64,000 nucleotides of DNA from Dysgonomonadaceae bacterium PH5-43 (GCA_029916745.1 JARXWK010000004.1:1-64000); one strand, 5' to 3'; positions 43,551 to 55,218 are shown, counted from the stretch's first letter. Translations and numbers: made by a program. Notes: generated by a model not told the origin, from the sequence alone.

Positions 43551-44607
43551 TGTTTTTTTGTATTTCTTTTTTTAACGAATCTAATTCTTTTTGCATTTGA
43601 TTTATTTGTCTATATAAGTCTGGCAGCTTAGGAAATATGATGCTTGACTTAAAAAAGTCTCTCACATTTATAGCTGGACTTCCAATTATACTTCTTCCTG
43701 AATCTATATTAGATATAATTCCGGCTTGAGCACCGATGCTTACGCCATCTCCTATTTTGATATGCCCTCCTAATCCTACTTGACCGCCAACAATACAATC
43801 TTTACCTACTTTGGTAGAGCCTGATATTCCCACCTGAGCAGCCATAGCGGTATTTTCGCCAACTTCTACATTATGGGCTACTTGGACAAGATTATCCATC
43901 TTAACGCCTTTTTTTATAATTGTAGAATCCATAACCGCCCTATCGATTGTTGTATTCGCTCCTATCTCAACGTTGTCTTCAATAATAACATTACCAAGTT
44001 GTGGAATTTTCTTATATGTATCGCCTTCTTTAGCAAAACCAAATCCATCAGAACCTATTACCGCCCCTGAATGAATAATACAATCTTTACCTATGTTACA
44101 GTTGTCATAAACATTAACACCTGAATAAAGGATTGTATTGTCTCCTATAGAAACATTATCTCCAATATAAACATTAGGATATATTGCCACATTATTCCCT
44201 ATCTTTACATTCTCTCCTATATAGGCAAACGCTCCTATATAAACCTCTTGCTCTGGAACATCTGCCGAAGAACTTATAAACGCCATAGAGTGAATACCTT
44301 GTTTTTTCGCTCTTGTTTGATCTACCAAATTCAGAAGTTGAGCTAATGCCGCATAAGCATTTGGAACTCTTATTAAAGTCAACGAGGTTGGAATTTCTTT
44401 TTCGAGAACAAAGTCATCGTTTACTAAAGCTATACTTGCTTTAGTTTCATATAGGTACGGCGAATATTTCGGATTCGCCAAAAAAGTAAGCGTCCCAGGC
44501 TTCCCCTCTTCTATTTTAGAGAAGTTATTAACCTTTACATCTGCCTCGCCCTCTACCTTTCCGTTTAGGACGTGAGCTATTTGTTGAGCACTAAACTCCA
44601 TAGCCAT
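43543..44607 (-). CDS. lpxD: UDP-3-O-acylglucosamine N-acyltransferase
   Basis: 354 residues. Third step of lipid A synthesis. N-terminal uridine-binding domain (1-100), then hexapeptide-repeat beta-helix (about 105-320) with catalytic His in [11 protein letters not shown] (about 248), and a C-terminal coiled helix. The true start may be the third codon ([12 protein letters not shown]). Confidence 0.96.
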   Translation of the reverse strand: MAMEFSAQQIAHVLNGKVEGEADVKVNNFSKIEEGKPGTLTFLANPKYSPYLYETKASIALVNDDFVLEKEIPTSLTLIRVPNAYAALAQLLNLVDQTRAKKQGIHSMAFISSSADVPEQEVYIGAFAYIGENVKIGNNVAIYPNVYIGDNVSIGDNTILYSGVNVYDNCNIGKDCIIHSGAVIGSDGFGFAKEGDTYKKIPQLGNVIIEDNVEIGANTTIDRAVMDSTIIKKGVKMDNLVQVAHNVEVGENTAMAAQVGISGSTKVGKDCIVGGQVGLGGHIKIGDGVSIGAQAGIISNIDSGRSIIGSPAINVRDFFKSSIIFPKLPDLYRQINQMQKELDSLKKEIQKNND

Positions 44608-44645
44608 TTCTTTTATTAATTAATAATATAACAAAAATACGTAAT

Positions 44646-45875
44646 TTATTTTGAATCACGCAAGAAACAAAAGTAATACTTTTTAACTTTTTTCGAAAGC
44701 AACTGAATATTCAACATATCCGAAGCTTCCGCAATGTCTTTTGTAGTACCGTCTTTATATAAAATATCTATTGAATCATCAGCCTCATTGTACATATTAG
44801 TAGAAACTTCGTCTGAAGAAATAAAGTAGGAAGCTTCCTCTTCCGAGATATTAAATCTCAAAGAAAATTCTTTTTTCTTTTTCTCCAGATACTCTTTATC
44901 AAAAGGTTCTTGCTTGATTTCTATCTTAAACAAAGTTCTATCTAATAGATTTTTGCTTAAAACAGACAGTATTTTGTCGGAATGATTAGCCCAAGCCTTC
45001 AATGCCGACCAAATATCGCTATCATCTAATTCCGTAAAATATTTCAACGATTGCGAATTATTATAGAGAGAGTGTTTGTCTACTGAATTATAAAGAAAAT
45101 ATTTTAATGCTGGAGAAGCAAACAATTCTTTGCCTTCAAGAGCCATCAAGTGAGCTCTTTTAAGAATGTTCACAAGCATCTTTTCTGCTGCGACTGCTGT
45201 TTTGTGCAAATAAACTTGCCAATACATCAGACGGCGTGCCATCAAAAAGTTTTCGATTGAATATATCCCTTTTGCCTCAATAACTAACTTCCCATCTTTT
45301 AGATTCATCATTTTAATTATTCGAGCCGAACCTATATTACCTTCGTGTACTCCAGTAAAGAAACTATCGCGCCTTAAATAATCAAGACGGTCAACATCTA
45401 ACTGTCCACTAACTAATTGATGAAGAAATTTTTTAGGATATTCATTTTTGAAGATAGAGATTGCCAGACTTAACTTTCCTCCCATCTCTTCATTCATTTT
45501 ATTCATTAACAGTAAAGATATTTCTTCGTGAGTAATATTCTTCACTAAGGTATATTCCAAGACATGAGAAAAAGGCCCATGCCCTAAATCGTGCAATAAT
45601 ATACAGGCCAAAGCCCCTTGAGCTTCCTCGTTTGTAATTTCATTACCTTTTAAGCGTAACTGAGATATAGCCTCGCTCATAAGATACATCGCTCCTAACG
45701 AGTGAGCCATACGAGTATGTTGCGCTCCCGGATAAACAAGATGAGTAAGCCCTAATTGTCTTATACGAGTCAGACGCTGAAAATAAGGGTGTTGAATAAG
45801 AGCATATATGAACTCATCGTTTATGTTAATGAATCCAAATACTGGGTCGTTTATTATTTTTCGCTTGTTATCCAT
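44646..45875 (-). CDS. HD-domain phosphohydrolase, dGTPase-like
   Basis: 409 residues. The HD metal site is complete: [10 protein letters not shown] (about 55), [12 protein letters not shown] (about 93) and [11 protein letters not shown] (about 163). This matches the SAMHD1/dGTPase-like group that removes triphosphate from nucleotides. The gene starts 22 bp inside the pyrF 3' end. The exact substrate is unknown. Confidence 0.88.
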   Translation of the reverse strand: MDNKRKIINDPVFGFININDEFIYALIQHPYFQRLTRIRQLGLTHLVYPGAQHTRMAHSLGAMYLMSEAISQLRLKGNEITNEEAQGALACILLHDLGHGPFSHVLEYTLVKNITHEEISLLLMNKMNEEMGGKLSLAISIFKNEYPKKFLHQLVSGQLDVDRLDYLRRDSFFTGVHEGNIGSARIIKMMNLKDGKLVIEAKGIYSIENFLMARRLMYWQVYLHKTAVAAEKMLVNILKRAHLMALEGKELFASPALKYFLYNSVDKHSLYNNSQSLKYFTELDDSDIWSALKAWANHSDKILSVLSKNLLDRTLFKIEIKQEPFDKEYLEKKKKEFSLRFNISEEEASYFISSDEVSTNMYNEADDSIDILYKDGTTKDIAEASDMLNIQLLSKKVKKYYFCFLRDSK

Positions 45876-46687
45876 TTCAGATATTCCGACATTTCTTCCT
45901 GAACTTTCTTAGCCTCCTCAGAAGCGGCTTCCGCAAAACGCTCAGTACTATCAGCATAAATAATTTGACGAGAAGAATTTACCAGCAAACCACATTGTTT
46001 GTTCATTCCATATTTTGCTACTTCCTCTAAACTTCCACCTTGCGCCCCAACACCTGGAACTAAAAGGAAATGATTAGGTGCTGCTTTACGAATATCTTCA
46101 AACATCTTACCTTGCGTAGCTCCTACCACATACATCATTTGTTCGTCGTTTGTCCATTCTTGAGATTTTCTCAATACTCTTTCGAAAAGTCTTTCCCCAT
46201 TAGCATCTTCCATTAATTGAAAATCTTGCGAACCTTTATTTGATGTTAGTGCCAACAAAATAACCCATTTATTTGGATATACAAGAAACGGCTTAACACT
46301 GTCCTCTCCCATATAAGGAGCTACAGTTACTGCATCAAAATCAGAGTAATCGAATATTGCACGAGCGTACATTTCCGAAGTATTTCCTATATCACCCCTT
46401 TTAGCATCAGCTATAATAAACTGATCTGGATAATTCGATTTAATATATTCAACTGTTTTTTCCAAGCTAATCTGTCCCTTAACTCCTAAGCTTTCATAAA
46501 AAGCAAGATTAGGCTTATAAGCCACACAATAAGCTTGAGTTGCATCAATAATAGCTTTATTAAATGAAAAGATTGGATCTTCTTCCGTCAAAAGGAACGA
46601 AGGTATTTTTTTTATATCTGTATCTAATCCTACACAGAGGAATGATTTTTTCCTTAAAATGTTATTGAATAATTCTTGTTTAGTCAT
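45854..46687 (-). CDS. pyrF: Orotidine 5'-phosphate decarboxylase (type 2)
   Basis: 277 residues. Last step of UMP synthesis. The subfamily 2 pattern is clear: FLCVGLDTD (about 16), [10 protein letters not shown] (about 57) and the catalytic [10 protein letters not shown] (about 93-102). It lies 16 bp downstream of prfA. Confidence 0.95.
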   Translation of the reverse strand: MTKQELFNNILRKKSFLCVGLDTDIKKIPSFLLTEEDPIFSFNKAIIDATQAYCVAYKPNLAFYESLGVKGQISLEKTVEYIKSNYPDQFIIADAKRGDIGNTSEMYARAIFDYSDFDAVTVAPYMGEDSVKPFLVYPNKWVILLALTSNKGSQDFQLMEDANGERLFERVLRKSQEWTNDEQMMYVVGATQGKMFEDIRKAAPNHFLLVPGVGAQGGSLEEVAKYGMNKQCGLLVNSSRQIIYADSTERFAEAASEEAKKVQEEMSEYLKWITSEK

Positions 46688-46703
46688 ATTATTGCATTAA
46701 TAA

Positions 46704-47789
46704 TTAGAGTTCGCTTTCTTTCAGTCGTTCTGCATTTTCTGCAACTATCAACTGATCAATCACCCCTTGTATATCTCCACTTACAAAAGCAGGCAGATTG
46801 TATATTGTATAATTAATTCTATGATCGGTAACTCGTCCTTGTGGATAATTATATGTTCTTATCTTAGCCGAACGATCACCCGTCGACACTAAAGTCTTTC
46901 TTTTTGAAGCTATTTCATCTATGTATTTCTGATGCTCCATATTGTATATGCGCGTACGAAGCTCTACCATTGCCTTCGCCTTATTTTTAAGCTGCGACCT
47001 TTCGTCCTGACTTTGCACCGTAACCCCTGTAGGTATATGCACTAATCGAATAGCCGAGTATGTTGTGTTTACCGACTGTCCTCCAGCTCCTGACGAGCAA
47101 AAGGTGTCAACTCTAATATCCGATTCTTTAATTTCCACATCAAACTCATCAGCTTCAGGCAATACAGCTACTGTTGCTGCCGAAGTATGAACTCTACCTT
47201 GTGTTTCTGTAACTGGTATTCTTTGCACTCGATGAACTCCTGATTCATACTTAAGTATTCCATAAACATTTTCTCCTGTTACTGAAAATATTATTTCTTT
47301 ATAGCCGCCCAATGTCCCTTCGCTAAAACTTGTAACAGATACCTTCCAACCTTTTGATTCGCAATACTTAGAATACATTTTATACAAATCGCCAGCAAAA
47401 ATAGCAGCCTCATCTCCTCCTGTTCCTCCTCTGATTTCAACAATCGCATTTTTACAATCCTCAGGATCGGCTGGCACTAAAAGCAACTTTATCTCCTCTT
47501 CAAGCTCTGGCAATTTCAGAGTACAATCTTCTAATTCTGCCTTAGCCATTTCTCTCAATTCTGAATCCGATTCTGTTTCCAAGATGTTTTTTGCCTCATC
47601 AATGCCATCTAACAACTGCTTGTATCTATCACGAGCACCAGATATTTTCTCCAAGTCTCGGTATTCCTTATTGAGTTTTACGAATCGTTTCATATCAGCG
47701 ATAACCGCAGGATCGGTAATCAATTTACCTATTTCCTCGAAACGCACAACTAGCACATCTAATTTATCTAAGAGAGAGCTCTGACTCAT
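46704..47789 (-). CDS. prfA: Peptide chain release factor 1
   Basis: 361 residues. Recognises UAA and UAG. The GGQ tripeptide lies in SSGAGGQSVNTTYSAI (about 231), and the recognition loop region with RIPVTETQGR is present. It is the first gene of an eight-gene minus-strand run ending at miaA. Confidence 0.96.
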   Translation of the reverse strand: MSQSSLLDKLDVLVVRFEEIGKLITDPAVIADMKRFVKLNKEYRDLEKISGARDRYKQLLDGIDEAKNILETESDSELREMAKAELEDCTLKLPELEEEIKLLLVPADPEDCKNAIVEIRGGTGGDEAAIFAGDLYKMYSKYCESKGWKVSVTSFSEGTLGGYKEIIFSVTGENVYGILKYESGVHRVQRIPVTETQGRVHTSAATVAVLPEADEFDVEIKESDIRVDTFCSSGAGGQSVNTTYSAIRLVHIPTGVTVQSQDERSQLKNKAKAMVELRTRIYNMEHQKYIDEIASKRKTLVSTGDRSAKIRTYNYPQGRVTDHRINYTIYNLPAFVSGDIQGVIDQLIVAENAERLKESEL

Positions 47790-47822
47790 TGAATTTGTTT
47801 TTATCGCTATTCTAAAAGGTTA

Positions 47823-47830
47823 CAAAGTTA
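47823..47830 (-). promoter_or_regulatory. -7 box of the prfA operon
   Basis: TAACTTTG on the minus strand, 34 bp upstream of the prfA start. The -33 element is not clear. Confidence 0.55.
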
Positions 47831-47850
47831 GATAAAATAATTTAAGAACA

Positions 47851-47885
47851 CGAAAGCCAAGAAAGATTTCTCCTCTTGGCTTTCG
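47851..47885 (-). terminator. Terminator of the fasciclin operon
   Basis: CGAAAGCCAAGA (47851-47862) pairs perfectly with TCTTGGCTTTCG (47874-47885), 22 bp past the stop of the 47907 gene. Confidence 0.85.
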
Positions 47886-47906
47886 TTTTATGATTTTAAT
47901 TTCATA

Positions 47907-49787
47907 TTAATCGATACCTTCTTCATCAAGATAAGCAGAAGGAACAAACTCCATATAATCTATCATATACTCCAATTTAGGATTATCCATCACAGATTTA
48001 ACTCTAAACTGTAAGCATTGAGCTTTTTCTAATGTTTCTACTGATACGATTTTACGTAAAGACTGTCTGAAGTCTCTCATCTTTATATTATTATCATTGG
48101 GATTAATAATAGTTGAAGAGCCTTTCATATAACCTCTATTACGCATCATTTTATCATTTTCGACACCTCCATCACTTGTTTCGCTATCTTTAATCCAACC
48201 AATCTTAACATTATTTGCCAACATACGTAAATCTTGAGGAATACCACAAGGTTTACCATTTAGGAAAATCTGAGCAACACCTCTAACAGAGTTAGGCGTA
48301 TAACTGAAACGTATTTCCCAACGACCAGGAGGTATAGGTGGTGTTGTTAAGGTAAAGTCGTAACGACCAGCAAATAAAAGTTCATCTCCATATAGATTAT
48401 GAAAACCTCTACTACCTATATGTTGAAATTGAGTTTCTTCTGTATATTGTATCTTACTACGAGATGTAAAATAGTTTGCAGGAACAGCACAATAAGGGTA
48501 TCCACTACCTTGATTTCCTCTAAACTTATTAGATACAAATTCATTAATCATACCTGTACAGTCCATTCTTAAACGTTTGTTCAAAACATTAGCTTCTACG
48601 CCTTCATAAGTTAATATATTATTAATTTCATGGAACATAACGTGTACAACACTACCTATATTTCTAGTGATGGTTACAAACGAAGCCTTTACTTCTTCAT
48701 CGTTCTCATCAAGGTACATATTTTTATTAATAATATTTTTCTTCTGTACTTCTATCAAAGAATTTGGCATCATCATTTCAATATATTCTCTAATAGGTGT
48801 ATTCGGAACAAAATGGTCTTCCCATTTAGGATTGATAAATTCGTTTACATCAACCATTCTTTCCATCATGTGGTAAGACACAAAACGATTTAGAGCATTA
48901 TCACGATCTTTATAATCTTCTTTAATTCTTTTTGCCTCATCAGCATCCTCTGGAAGCGGAAAAAGATTATAATACACTTCTTCTGCGAAAGCAATTAGAT
49001 CGTCTATTGTTTCAATGTCTTTTTTCGCAAAAGTCTCATCACTTTCCATAAGAACAGTATAACCATATTTACAGAACTCAGGAGTTGCAATTAAAGGAGA
49101 AGGAGCCGAGCTCTTTTGGTCTGTTACCTTTCCTATGTAAGTATAGTTTTTGTTTTCTGTTAAATAGATAGAATCTATCATTTTTGTTAATTCCAAAGCC
49201 TCATAGAAAAGCTTGAAGTCGGTAAACGTATCTAAAACATCTCTAACTTCCGAAGTCGGAGTTTCCAAAATTCCATCTACAGTATGAATAACACCATTAT
49301 GAACCTCTTTGTCTCTTTCTACAATTCGAGATGTTCCATTTACTGTAAAATTATTTCCATCAATACCAATACGAATAAAATATCCATTCATATTAGGAGA
49401 AGAAATAGAACCTACAGGAAAATCAATTGTTTTAATTGGCTCATTCTCTACCTTACCTGAAATAATATGGTTGCGAACAATCATCAGTCTCATAGAGTCT
49501 GTCAATTCCTCAAAAGGAACATTCGCATCATAATAAGCTCTTACAGCTTCATTAGTTGGAATAAAACAAGTATAACGTCCATAAACATTTAATAAATCGA
49601 ACATTCCGACTGACTTTATCAGTTTTACAAATTCGGAATATTTATCTGCATTTTCAGGGTCATCTAAATAATCTGATATTTGAACCGACTCTATAGTTTC
49701 AATGCCTGTCTTCACCTCATCTAAACAAGAGCTGAACATAAATGTCATAGCAAAAAAGCCTAACAACACTTTTTTAATGTTTTTCAT
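47907..49787 (-). CDS. Fasciclin (FAS1) domain lipoprotein, copy 2
   Basis: 626 residues. Lipobox FSSC near residue 20, so a lipoprotein. A FAS1 domain at about 45-185 has the typical YTCFIPTNEAVRAYY and NHIISG signatures. A second, divergent FAS1 region runs to about 400, and a C-terminal beta-rich region ends MIDYMEFVPSAYLDEEGID. It is a close paralogue of the upstream gene along its whole length. FAS1 proteins usually mediate adhesion. It is 27 bp downstream of its paralogue. Confidence 0.88.
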   Translation of the reverse strand: MKNIKKVLLGFFAMTFMFSSCLDEVKTGIETIESVQISDYLDDPENADKYSEFVKLIKSVGMFDLLNVYGRYTCFIPTNEAVRAYYDANVPFEELTDSMRLMIVRNHIISGKVENEPIKTIDFPVGSISSPNMNGYFIRIGIDGNNFTVNGTSRIVERDKEVHNGVIHTVDGILETPTSEVRDVLDTFTDFKLFYEALELTKMIDSIYLTENKNYTYIGKVTDQKSSAPSPLIATPEFCKYGYTVLMESDETFAKKDIETIDDLIAFAEEVYYNLFPLPEDADEAKRIKEDYKDRDNALNRFVSYHMMERMVDVNEFINPKWEDHFVPNTPIREYIEMMMPNSLIEVQKKNIINKNMYLDENDEEVKASFVTITRNIGSVVHVMFHEINNILTYEGVEANVLNKRLRMDCTGMINEFVSNKFRGNQGSGYPYCAVPANYFTSRSKIQYTEETQFQHIGSRGFHNLYGDELLFAGRYDFTLTTPPIPPGRWEIRFSYTPNSVRGVAQIFLNGKPCGIPQDLRMLANNVKIGWIKDSETSDGGVENDKMMRNRGYMKGSSTIINPNDNNIKMRDFRQSLRKIVSVETLEKAQCLQFRVKSVMDNPKLEYMIDYMEFVPSAYLDEEGID

Positions 49788-49814
49788 AAATATAGTCTTT
49801 ATAACAATTATATA

Positions 49815-51698
49815 TTAATCGATACCTTCTTCATCAATATACGATGATGGAACAAACTCCATATAATCTACCATATACTCCGTTGTTGTGTCGTCCATTA
49901 CAGATTTAACTTTTACTACAAGAGGTTGAGCTTCTTGTAATTCAACTACAGATATAATTTTTCTTAGAACAGCCTGATTATATCTAAAACTATTGTTACC
50001 CGAAGGAGTTTTCATAACAGAAGAAGCTCTCATATACCCTCTATTACGCATCATCTTATCGGTTTGTATTCCTCCGTCAGACTCATCATTAGGATTTGTC
50101 CAGCCAATTTTAGCATTAGTACCACCAATACGCAAATCCTGAGGAATACCGCATGGTTTACCATTTAAGAATATCTGCGCCACTCCTCGACGACCGCTAA
50201 CCGAATAACCTAAACGAACTTCCCAACGTCCGGGAGGAATAGGAGGTGTTGTTATAGACACATCATATTTTCCTACGAAAAGCATTTCATCTCCATACAT
50301 ATTAGTCCAGGCAGAACTACCTATATATTGAAACTGAGTATCTTCAGAGTAAGAAACCTTGTTTTTAGAGAAAAAACTTGGAGGTATTACAACATTAGAG
50401 AAACCATAACCTTGATCTCCTCTCATCTTATTAGTAATAAGTTCAGGCATCATACTCGCACAGTCCATTCTAAGACGTTTATTCAACACGTTAGATTCTA
50501 CACCTTCATAAGTCAAAATATTATCAATCTCATGAAACATAACGTGAACAAGACTCCCTATATTTGACAATATTTTCACTTGTGGAGCACTTGCGTCGTA
50601 CATATTTTTATTAATAATATTACCTTTAGACACCTCTATTAAAGAGTTTGGCATCATCATTTCAACATACTCAAAAATAGGCGCGCCAGGAGTATAATAA
50701 TCTTCCCATTTAGGATTGATAAACTCGTTAACATCAGCCATTCTGTTCATCATATGATAAGCAACAAAACGATTTACAGCATTATTACGGTCTGTATAGT
50801 CTGCTTTAATTCTTTCCGCTTCGTCTTGATCTTCAGGAAGAGGGAAAAGATTATAATACACTCTTTCCGCATAGGCTACTAAACTAACAGAATCGACAAT
50901 ACCATTAGCTTTAAGAGTTTCATCACTTTCCATAAATACAGTATAACCATACTTACAAAACTCAGGAGTTTTCATAAGAGCTCCATTGTTATATGGTTTT
51001 TGGTCAACTACTTTACCTATATATGTATAATCTTTATTTTCTGTTAAACTCAAAGAGTCTACCAAACCTGTAAATTCAAGAGCTTTACAAAATAGTTCAA
51101 AACCTTCGTACTCTACCAAAGCGTCTTTAACTGCAGAACTCGGAGCTTCTAACACCTTATTAATTGTATGCACAACACCATTATGAACAACATTATCTTT
51201 CTTTATTATTCCAGCATCTCCATTTACCCAAAAATATTTTCCTTCTATTGCTATACGGATAAAGTTTCCGTTCATATTAGGAACAGAAATAGAACCAATA
51301 GGGAAATCTACAGTTTCTATAGGATCATTACCTGCAGCCGCCGAAATAATATGATTACGAACAATTACCAATCTTGCCGAATCTGTTAATTCTTCAAAAG
51401 AAGTTTCATTTGCATCATAATAAGCTTGAATAGCTTCATTCGTTGGCACGAAACAAGTATAAACGCCATAAGCATTTAACAAGTCGAACATACCTGCAGC
51501 TTTTATTAAAGTTACAAATTCAGAATAAAGATGAGCATTTTCAGGATCTGCTAAATAATCTGATACCTGAACCGACTCTATAGTTCCTATTCCATCTTTC
51601 ACACTATCCTCACACGAACTAAATCCTAAGGACACCAATAAAAAACCAAACAGTGTTATCGCAAATGCAGCACTTTTAAATTTTACGTTTTTCATCAT
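49815..51698 (-). CDS. Fasciclin (FAS1) domain lipoprotein, copy 1
   Basis: 627 residues from MMKNVKFKSAAF, chosen because the signal peptide and lipobox (GFSSC) follow; an ATG 12 codons earlier is possible. It has the same FAS1 architecture and C-terminus (MVDYMEFVPSSYIDEEGID) as the next gene. The pair is a tandem duplication, probably in one transcript from the -7 box at 51749. Confidence 0.88.
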   Translation of the reverse strand: MMKNVKFKSAAFAITLFGFLLVSLGFSSCEDSVKDGIGTIESVQVSDYLADPENAHLYSEFVTLIKAAGMFDLLNAYGVYTCFVPTNEAIQAYYDANETSFEELTDSARLVIVRNHIISAAAGNDPIETVDFPIGSISVPNMNGNFIRIAIEGKYFWVNGDAGIIKKDNVVHNGVVHTINKVLEAPSSAVKDALVEYEGFELFCKALEFTGLVDSLSLTENKDYTYIGKVVDQKPYNNGALMKTPEFCKYGYTVFMESDETLKANGIVDSVSLVAYAERVYYNLFPLPEDQDEAERIKADYTDRNNAVNRFVAYHMMNRMADVNEFINPKWEDYYTPGAPIFEYVEMMMPNSLIEVSKGNIINKNMYDASAPQVKILSNIGSLVHVMFHEIDNILTYEGVESNVLNKRLRMDCASMMPELITNKMRGDQGYGFSNVVIPPSFFSKNKVSYSEDTQFQYIGSSAWTNMYGDEMLFVGKYDVSITTPPIPPGRWEVRLGYSVSGRRGVAQIFLNGKPCGIPQDLRIGGTNAKIGWTNPNDESDGGIQTDKMMRNRGYMRASSVMKTPSGNNSFRYNQAVLRKIISVVELQEAQPLVVKVKSVMDDTTTEYMVDYMEFVPSSYIDEEGID

Positions 51699-51748
51699 AT
51701 ATACATTTTTAGTTATTATCTTTTCTATATTCAAATCAATTAAGTCCG

Positions 51749-51756
51749 CAAATATA
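51749..51756 (-). promoter_or_regulatory. -7 box of the fasciclin pair
   Basis: TATATTTG on the minus strand, 51 bp before the chosen start. The -33 element is weak. Confidence 0.55.
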
Positions 51757-51827
51757 ATATTTTTTTATTAATATGTATTCTTCTTTGTTAAAAAACATAT
51801 TAATTATTGCATTTTCTTATAAATTGT

Positions 51828-54380
51828 TCATCTCTCTGGATATAACGAATCCCACCATTCAGGCTGATCTTTTAACCATTTAGCAAACCAAGCATAAATA
51901 GTTTTATGCCACTCTAATCTTCTTTTATAATTTGATATTCCGTGATTTTCGTCTGCCACTTTAATAAACTCAACTTCTTTCCCTAATATTTTAAGCGCAT
52001 TAAACATTTGAATACTTTCTCCGATAGGAACGTTAGTATCAACCATTCCGTGTAACAAAAGTAATGGAGTATTTATTTTATCAGCATTAAATAATGGACT
52101 TTGCTTTACATACAAATCGGGATTATTCCAAGGATAGCTATTTGCACTTGCTGCCGAACTATAAGCATAACCCCAATAACCTTCTCCCCAATAGCTTGTT
52201 ATCGAACTAATACCTGCGTGCGATACCGCTGCTGCAAATAAATCTGTTTGCGTTTGCAAATACTGAGTCATAAAACCTCCATACGAAGCTCCAATACAAC
52301 CAATTTTAGAACTATCAACAAACGGATGTTCTTCGCAAAACTTTTTAGTTCCCTCTATTATTTCATCAGCAGTCGGGTCGCCCCACGCATTAACGTGGCG
52401 AGCTGCAAACTCCTGCCCATACCCTGTTGCTCCTGATGGATTTATCACATAAACCACATACCCCAAAGAAGCATAAACTTGAGAAGGATAGTTTGATTCG
52501 AAAGCTCGCATCGTAGGACTTGTTCCTCCGTAATAATAAACTATCATTGGATATTTATTCTCAGGATTAAAGTTTGGAGGCAGATAATAACGACCATCTA
52601 TTATGGTATTGCTAACCTCCGACTCGAAAGTCCACGTTTGAGCCTCAAAAACACTTAATTCGTCAAGCTGCTCTTTGAATGGGTCAGACAGCAATGTCGA
52701 TTTTTTAGATTTCAAATCATAAGAATAAACTCTATAAGCGTTATTATTGCTTTCTCCTCTAAATATTGCCACTGGCTTTTTAGTTGCCACCTGAAAAGAA
52801 GAAATGATTTCTTCCGGCAAATCTATTTTAGCAAATTCTTTAGCCTTAATATTATAAGTATAAACATTAACCGAGTCTTTATCTTCAACTCTGAAATATA
52901 TTTTATCAGATTCAAACCACTGAACATCATTAACGCTAGGATTGAAGTTTCTTGTTATTGGATCAACCTTTTTGTTTTTTATATCGTATAAGAATGCTTG
53001 CTTATCGTACATATTAGCCATCTGACCTTCTGCCACATTCAAACCCACACCATCAAAAGCATCACCATTACCAATAACCAATAAAGTTTTATTATCCGGA
53101 GAATATTGAGCTCTATCTACATACTGACTTCTAAATAATGTATCTAAAGTCAAGGTCTCTAAATCCAATTCAAGCATAGTTGATGTGCTAAACGGACGCT
53201 CAGTAATTGTTTCTTCTCTTAACATCATCAAAGCCTTCTTGCTGTCAGCACTTATATCTAATATATAAGTGCTGGTTTTACCATAAGTTACTTGCTGATA
53301 GGTTCCGTCTTTCATATTATAAAGACAGACAGAAGCCCTACCCCTAAACGACCCCGAATGATCGCTTGGAGACAATACTCTTTTTAACTCGCCTTTATCG
53401 GCTGGAATTTCTTCTCTTTGGCTAACTAATATATATTGTCCGTCGGGAGAAACCAAGAATGAACCACCTTTTAATCCTTTAACCAATACCGTTTCTTCCA
53501 AAGAAGGAATATCCATTACAACCAACTCTCTGTCTTGCGCTCCTGTGCGAGTGTACATTAATTGGTCTTTATTTTTAACCCATTGCAAACTAACCCCAGA
53601 TGGAAAACGATATATCGTTTTATTTGTTTTCAATTCTTTAAGTTCGTTATTATAAACGCTTCGTCCTCCCGGATATGTTGTATAAACACTCAAATAATAA
53701 TACTCTCCACTTGGCGAAATACTTGCAGATGCAGTACGACTACCTTCTAATATATCGTGTATTGTTACATTTCTTAATTCCTTGCTGTTTATAACAAGTT
53801 GCGTTGTAGTATCTTTTTCAGGCAGCTTAACATCTACCTTCATTTTGTATTCGGCAGATTTGCTCAACTCCGTAAATCTCTTTATTATAATTTCATAGCG
53901 GCGAGGCTCTAACTTCATATTTATTTTCAAATCTTTTGCCTTCGACAAGCTATCTTCTCTTGTTTCTTTTGATCGTTCTTTCTTACCATCAACATAAACC
54001 TCTAACATATCTGTCGACTTGATTATAAAATCGGCAGTACAATATCTATCGGCATCTACCGTAAAAGAAAACAATTGCAACCCTTTATTCTTATTAGTCT
54101 CTTCTAGTACTTTATCTAAGGTAAATACATTTTTTTTATCAGCCTTAATAATAGTTTCACTATTTCTAACCTTATCAAAATCGACCGACGATTGCAATAT
54201 CTTTTTTACTTCGAACGACTTATTGTTAACATCTACACTATCTATTAATATAGGTGTAAATACAGTACTCAAAGGAGTCATTTTCATCTCCGACACAGAC
54301 AATGTGTCGCGTGCTATTGTTGTATTGCAAGCTAAAACCGCAAATAGAAAAACTAAAAAAGCATTAGCGTATGTTTTCAT
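51828..54380 (-). CDS. S9 family prolyl oligopeptidase-like peptidase
   Basis: 850 residues. Signal peptide (ending ACNTTIA), an N-terminal region of unknown fold, a beta-propeller (about 210-580) and an alpha/beta-hydrolase domain with catalytic Ser in GASYGGFMTQ, Asp in HGMVDTNVP and His in ENHGIS. It is probably a periplasmic or surface di/tripeptidyl peptidase that feeds peptide uptake. It lies 24 bp downstream of ispE and probably shares its transcript. Confidence 0.92.
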   Translation of the reverse strand: MKTYANAFLVFLFAVLACNTTIARDTLSVSEMKMTPLSTVFTPILIDSVDVNNKSFEVKKILQSSVDFDKVRNSETIIKADKKNVFTLDKVLEETNKNKGLQLFSFTVDADRYCTADFIIKSTDMLEVYVDGKKERSKETREDSLSKAKDLKINMKLEPRRYEIIIKRFTELSKSAEYKMKVDVKLPEKDTTTQLVINSKELRNVTIHDILEGSRTASASISPSGEYYYLSVYTTYPGGRSVYNNELKELKTNKTIYRFPSGVSLQWVKNKDQLMYTRTGAQDRELVVMDIPSLEETVLVKGLKGGSFLVSPDGQYILVSQREEIPADKGELKRVLSPSDHSGSFRGRASVCLYNMKDGTYQQVTYGKTSTYILDISADSKKALMMLREETITERPFSTSTMLELDLETLTLDTLFRSQYVDRAQYSPDNKTLLVIGNGDAFDGVGLNVAEGQMANMYDKQAFLYDIKNKKVDPITRNFNPSVNDVQWFESDKIYFRVEDKDSVNVYTYNIKAKEFAKIDLPEEIISSFQVATKKPVAIFRGESNNNAYRVYSYDLKSKKSTLLSDPFKEQLDELSVFEAQTWTFESEVSNTIIDGRYYLPPNFNPENKYPMIVYYYGGTSPTMRAFESNYPSQVYASLGYVVYVINPSGATGYGQEFAARHVNAWGDPTADEIIEGTKKFCEEHPFVDSSKIGCIGASYGGFMTQYLQTQTDLFAAAVSHAGISSITSYWGEGYWGYAYSSAASANSYPWNNPDLYVKQSPLFNADKINTPLLLLHGMVDTNVPIGESIQMFNALKILGKEVEFIKVADENHGISNYKRRLEWHKTIYAWFAKWLKDQPEWWDSLYPER

Positions 54381-54404
54381 ATAAATATATTTTTATAAGT
54401 AGAA

Positions 54405-55211
54405 TTATAGAATCATAGAATAAAGAGCGTATTCAACATCAGGCATCTCCACTTCCTTGTTAAACAAGCCAAAAACCGACGAACCCGAGCCTGTCATCGA
54501 GGCATAAACAGCTCCTTTGGAATATAAACTATCTTTTATCTCTTGAATTTTAGGATATTTTGCAAACACACTAATTTCAAAATCGTTAAACAAATCATAC
54601 TTCCAAGTTTCCACTGGCTGCATCACAACATCTTTAGCCGACTTACTTGGCTTATTCGGTTTTATACAAGAATATGCCTCTTGTGTTGAAACGTGAATAT
54701 CGGGTTTTATAAGAACCAAACGATAACCTTTAAGCGATAAAGATATAGAAGTAAAAACATTACCTATACCCTCAGCAAAAACAGGTTTATTTTTTATAAA
54801 GAAAGAACAATCAGCCCCTAATTGAGAGGCATATTTTTCCAACTCTGTTTCAGTAAGATTAAGTTGTGCGAAATCATTAATCAACTTCAGCATAAAAGCA
54901 GCATCCGACGAACCTCCTCCCAAACCGGCACCAAAAGGAATTTTTTTCAACAGATAAACATCTATTTCCGGCAAGTTATATTGGTTTTTAAGCAGATTAT
55001 ACGCTTTACAAACCAAATTATCCTCTAAGTTTCCGTCTATTTTAATCCCCGACTGGGTAAAAACACCTTTATCGGTCTTTGCGGGCACTATCTCTAATGC
55101 ATCACAAAGAGGTATAGGATAAAACACTGTTTCTATATTATGGTAACCATCGTCTCTCTTCGACACAATGTTGAGCCCTAAATTAATTTTTGCATTCGGA
55201 AATACTATCAT
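54405..55211 (-). CDS. ispE: 4-diphosphocytidyl-2-C-methyl-D-erythritol kinase
   Basis: 268 residues. GHMP kinase of the MEP isoprenoid pathway. It has PNAKINLGL (5-13), [17 protein letters not shown] (about 90) and [11 protein letters not shown] (about 240). The leader is nearly absent: the -7 box ends 7 bp before the start. Confidence 0.95.
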   Translation of the reverse strand: MIVFPNAKINLGLNIVSKRDDGYHNIETVFYPIPLCDALEIVPAKTDKGVFTQSGIKIDGNLEDNLVCKAYNLLKNQYNLPEIDVYLLKKIPFGAGLGGGSSDAAFMLKLINDFAQLNLTETELEKYASQLGADCSFFIKNKPVFAEGIGNVFTSISLSLKGYRLVLIKPDIHVSTQEAYSCIKPNKPSKSAKDVVMQPVETWKYDLFNDFEISVFAKYPKIQEIKDSLYSKGAVYASMTGSGSSVFGLFNKEVEMPDVEYALYSMIL

Positions 55212-55218
55212 AACAGTG

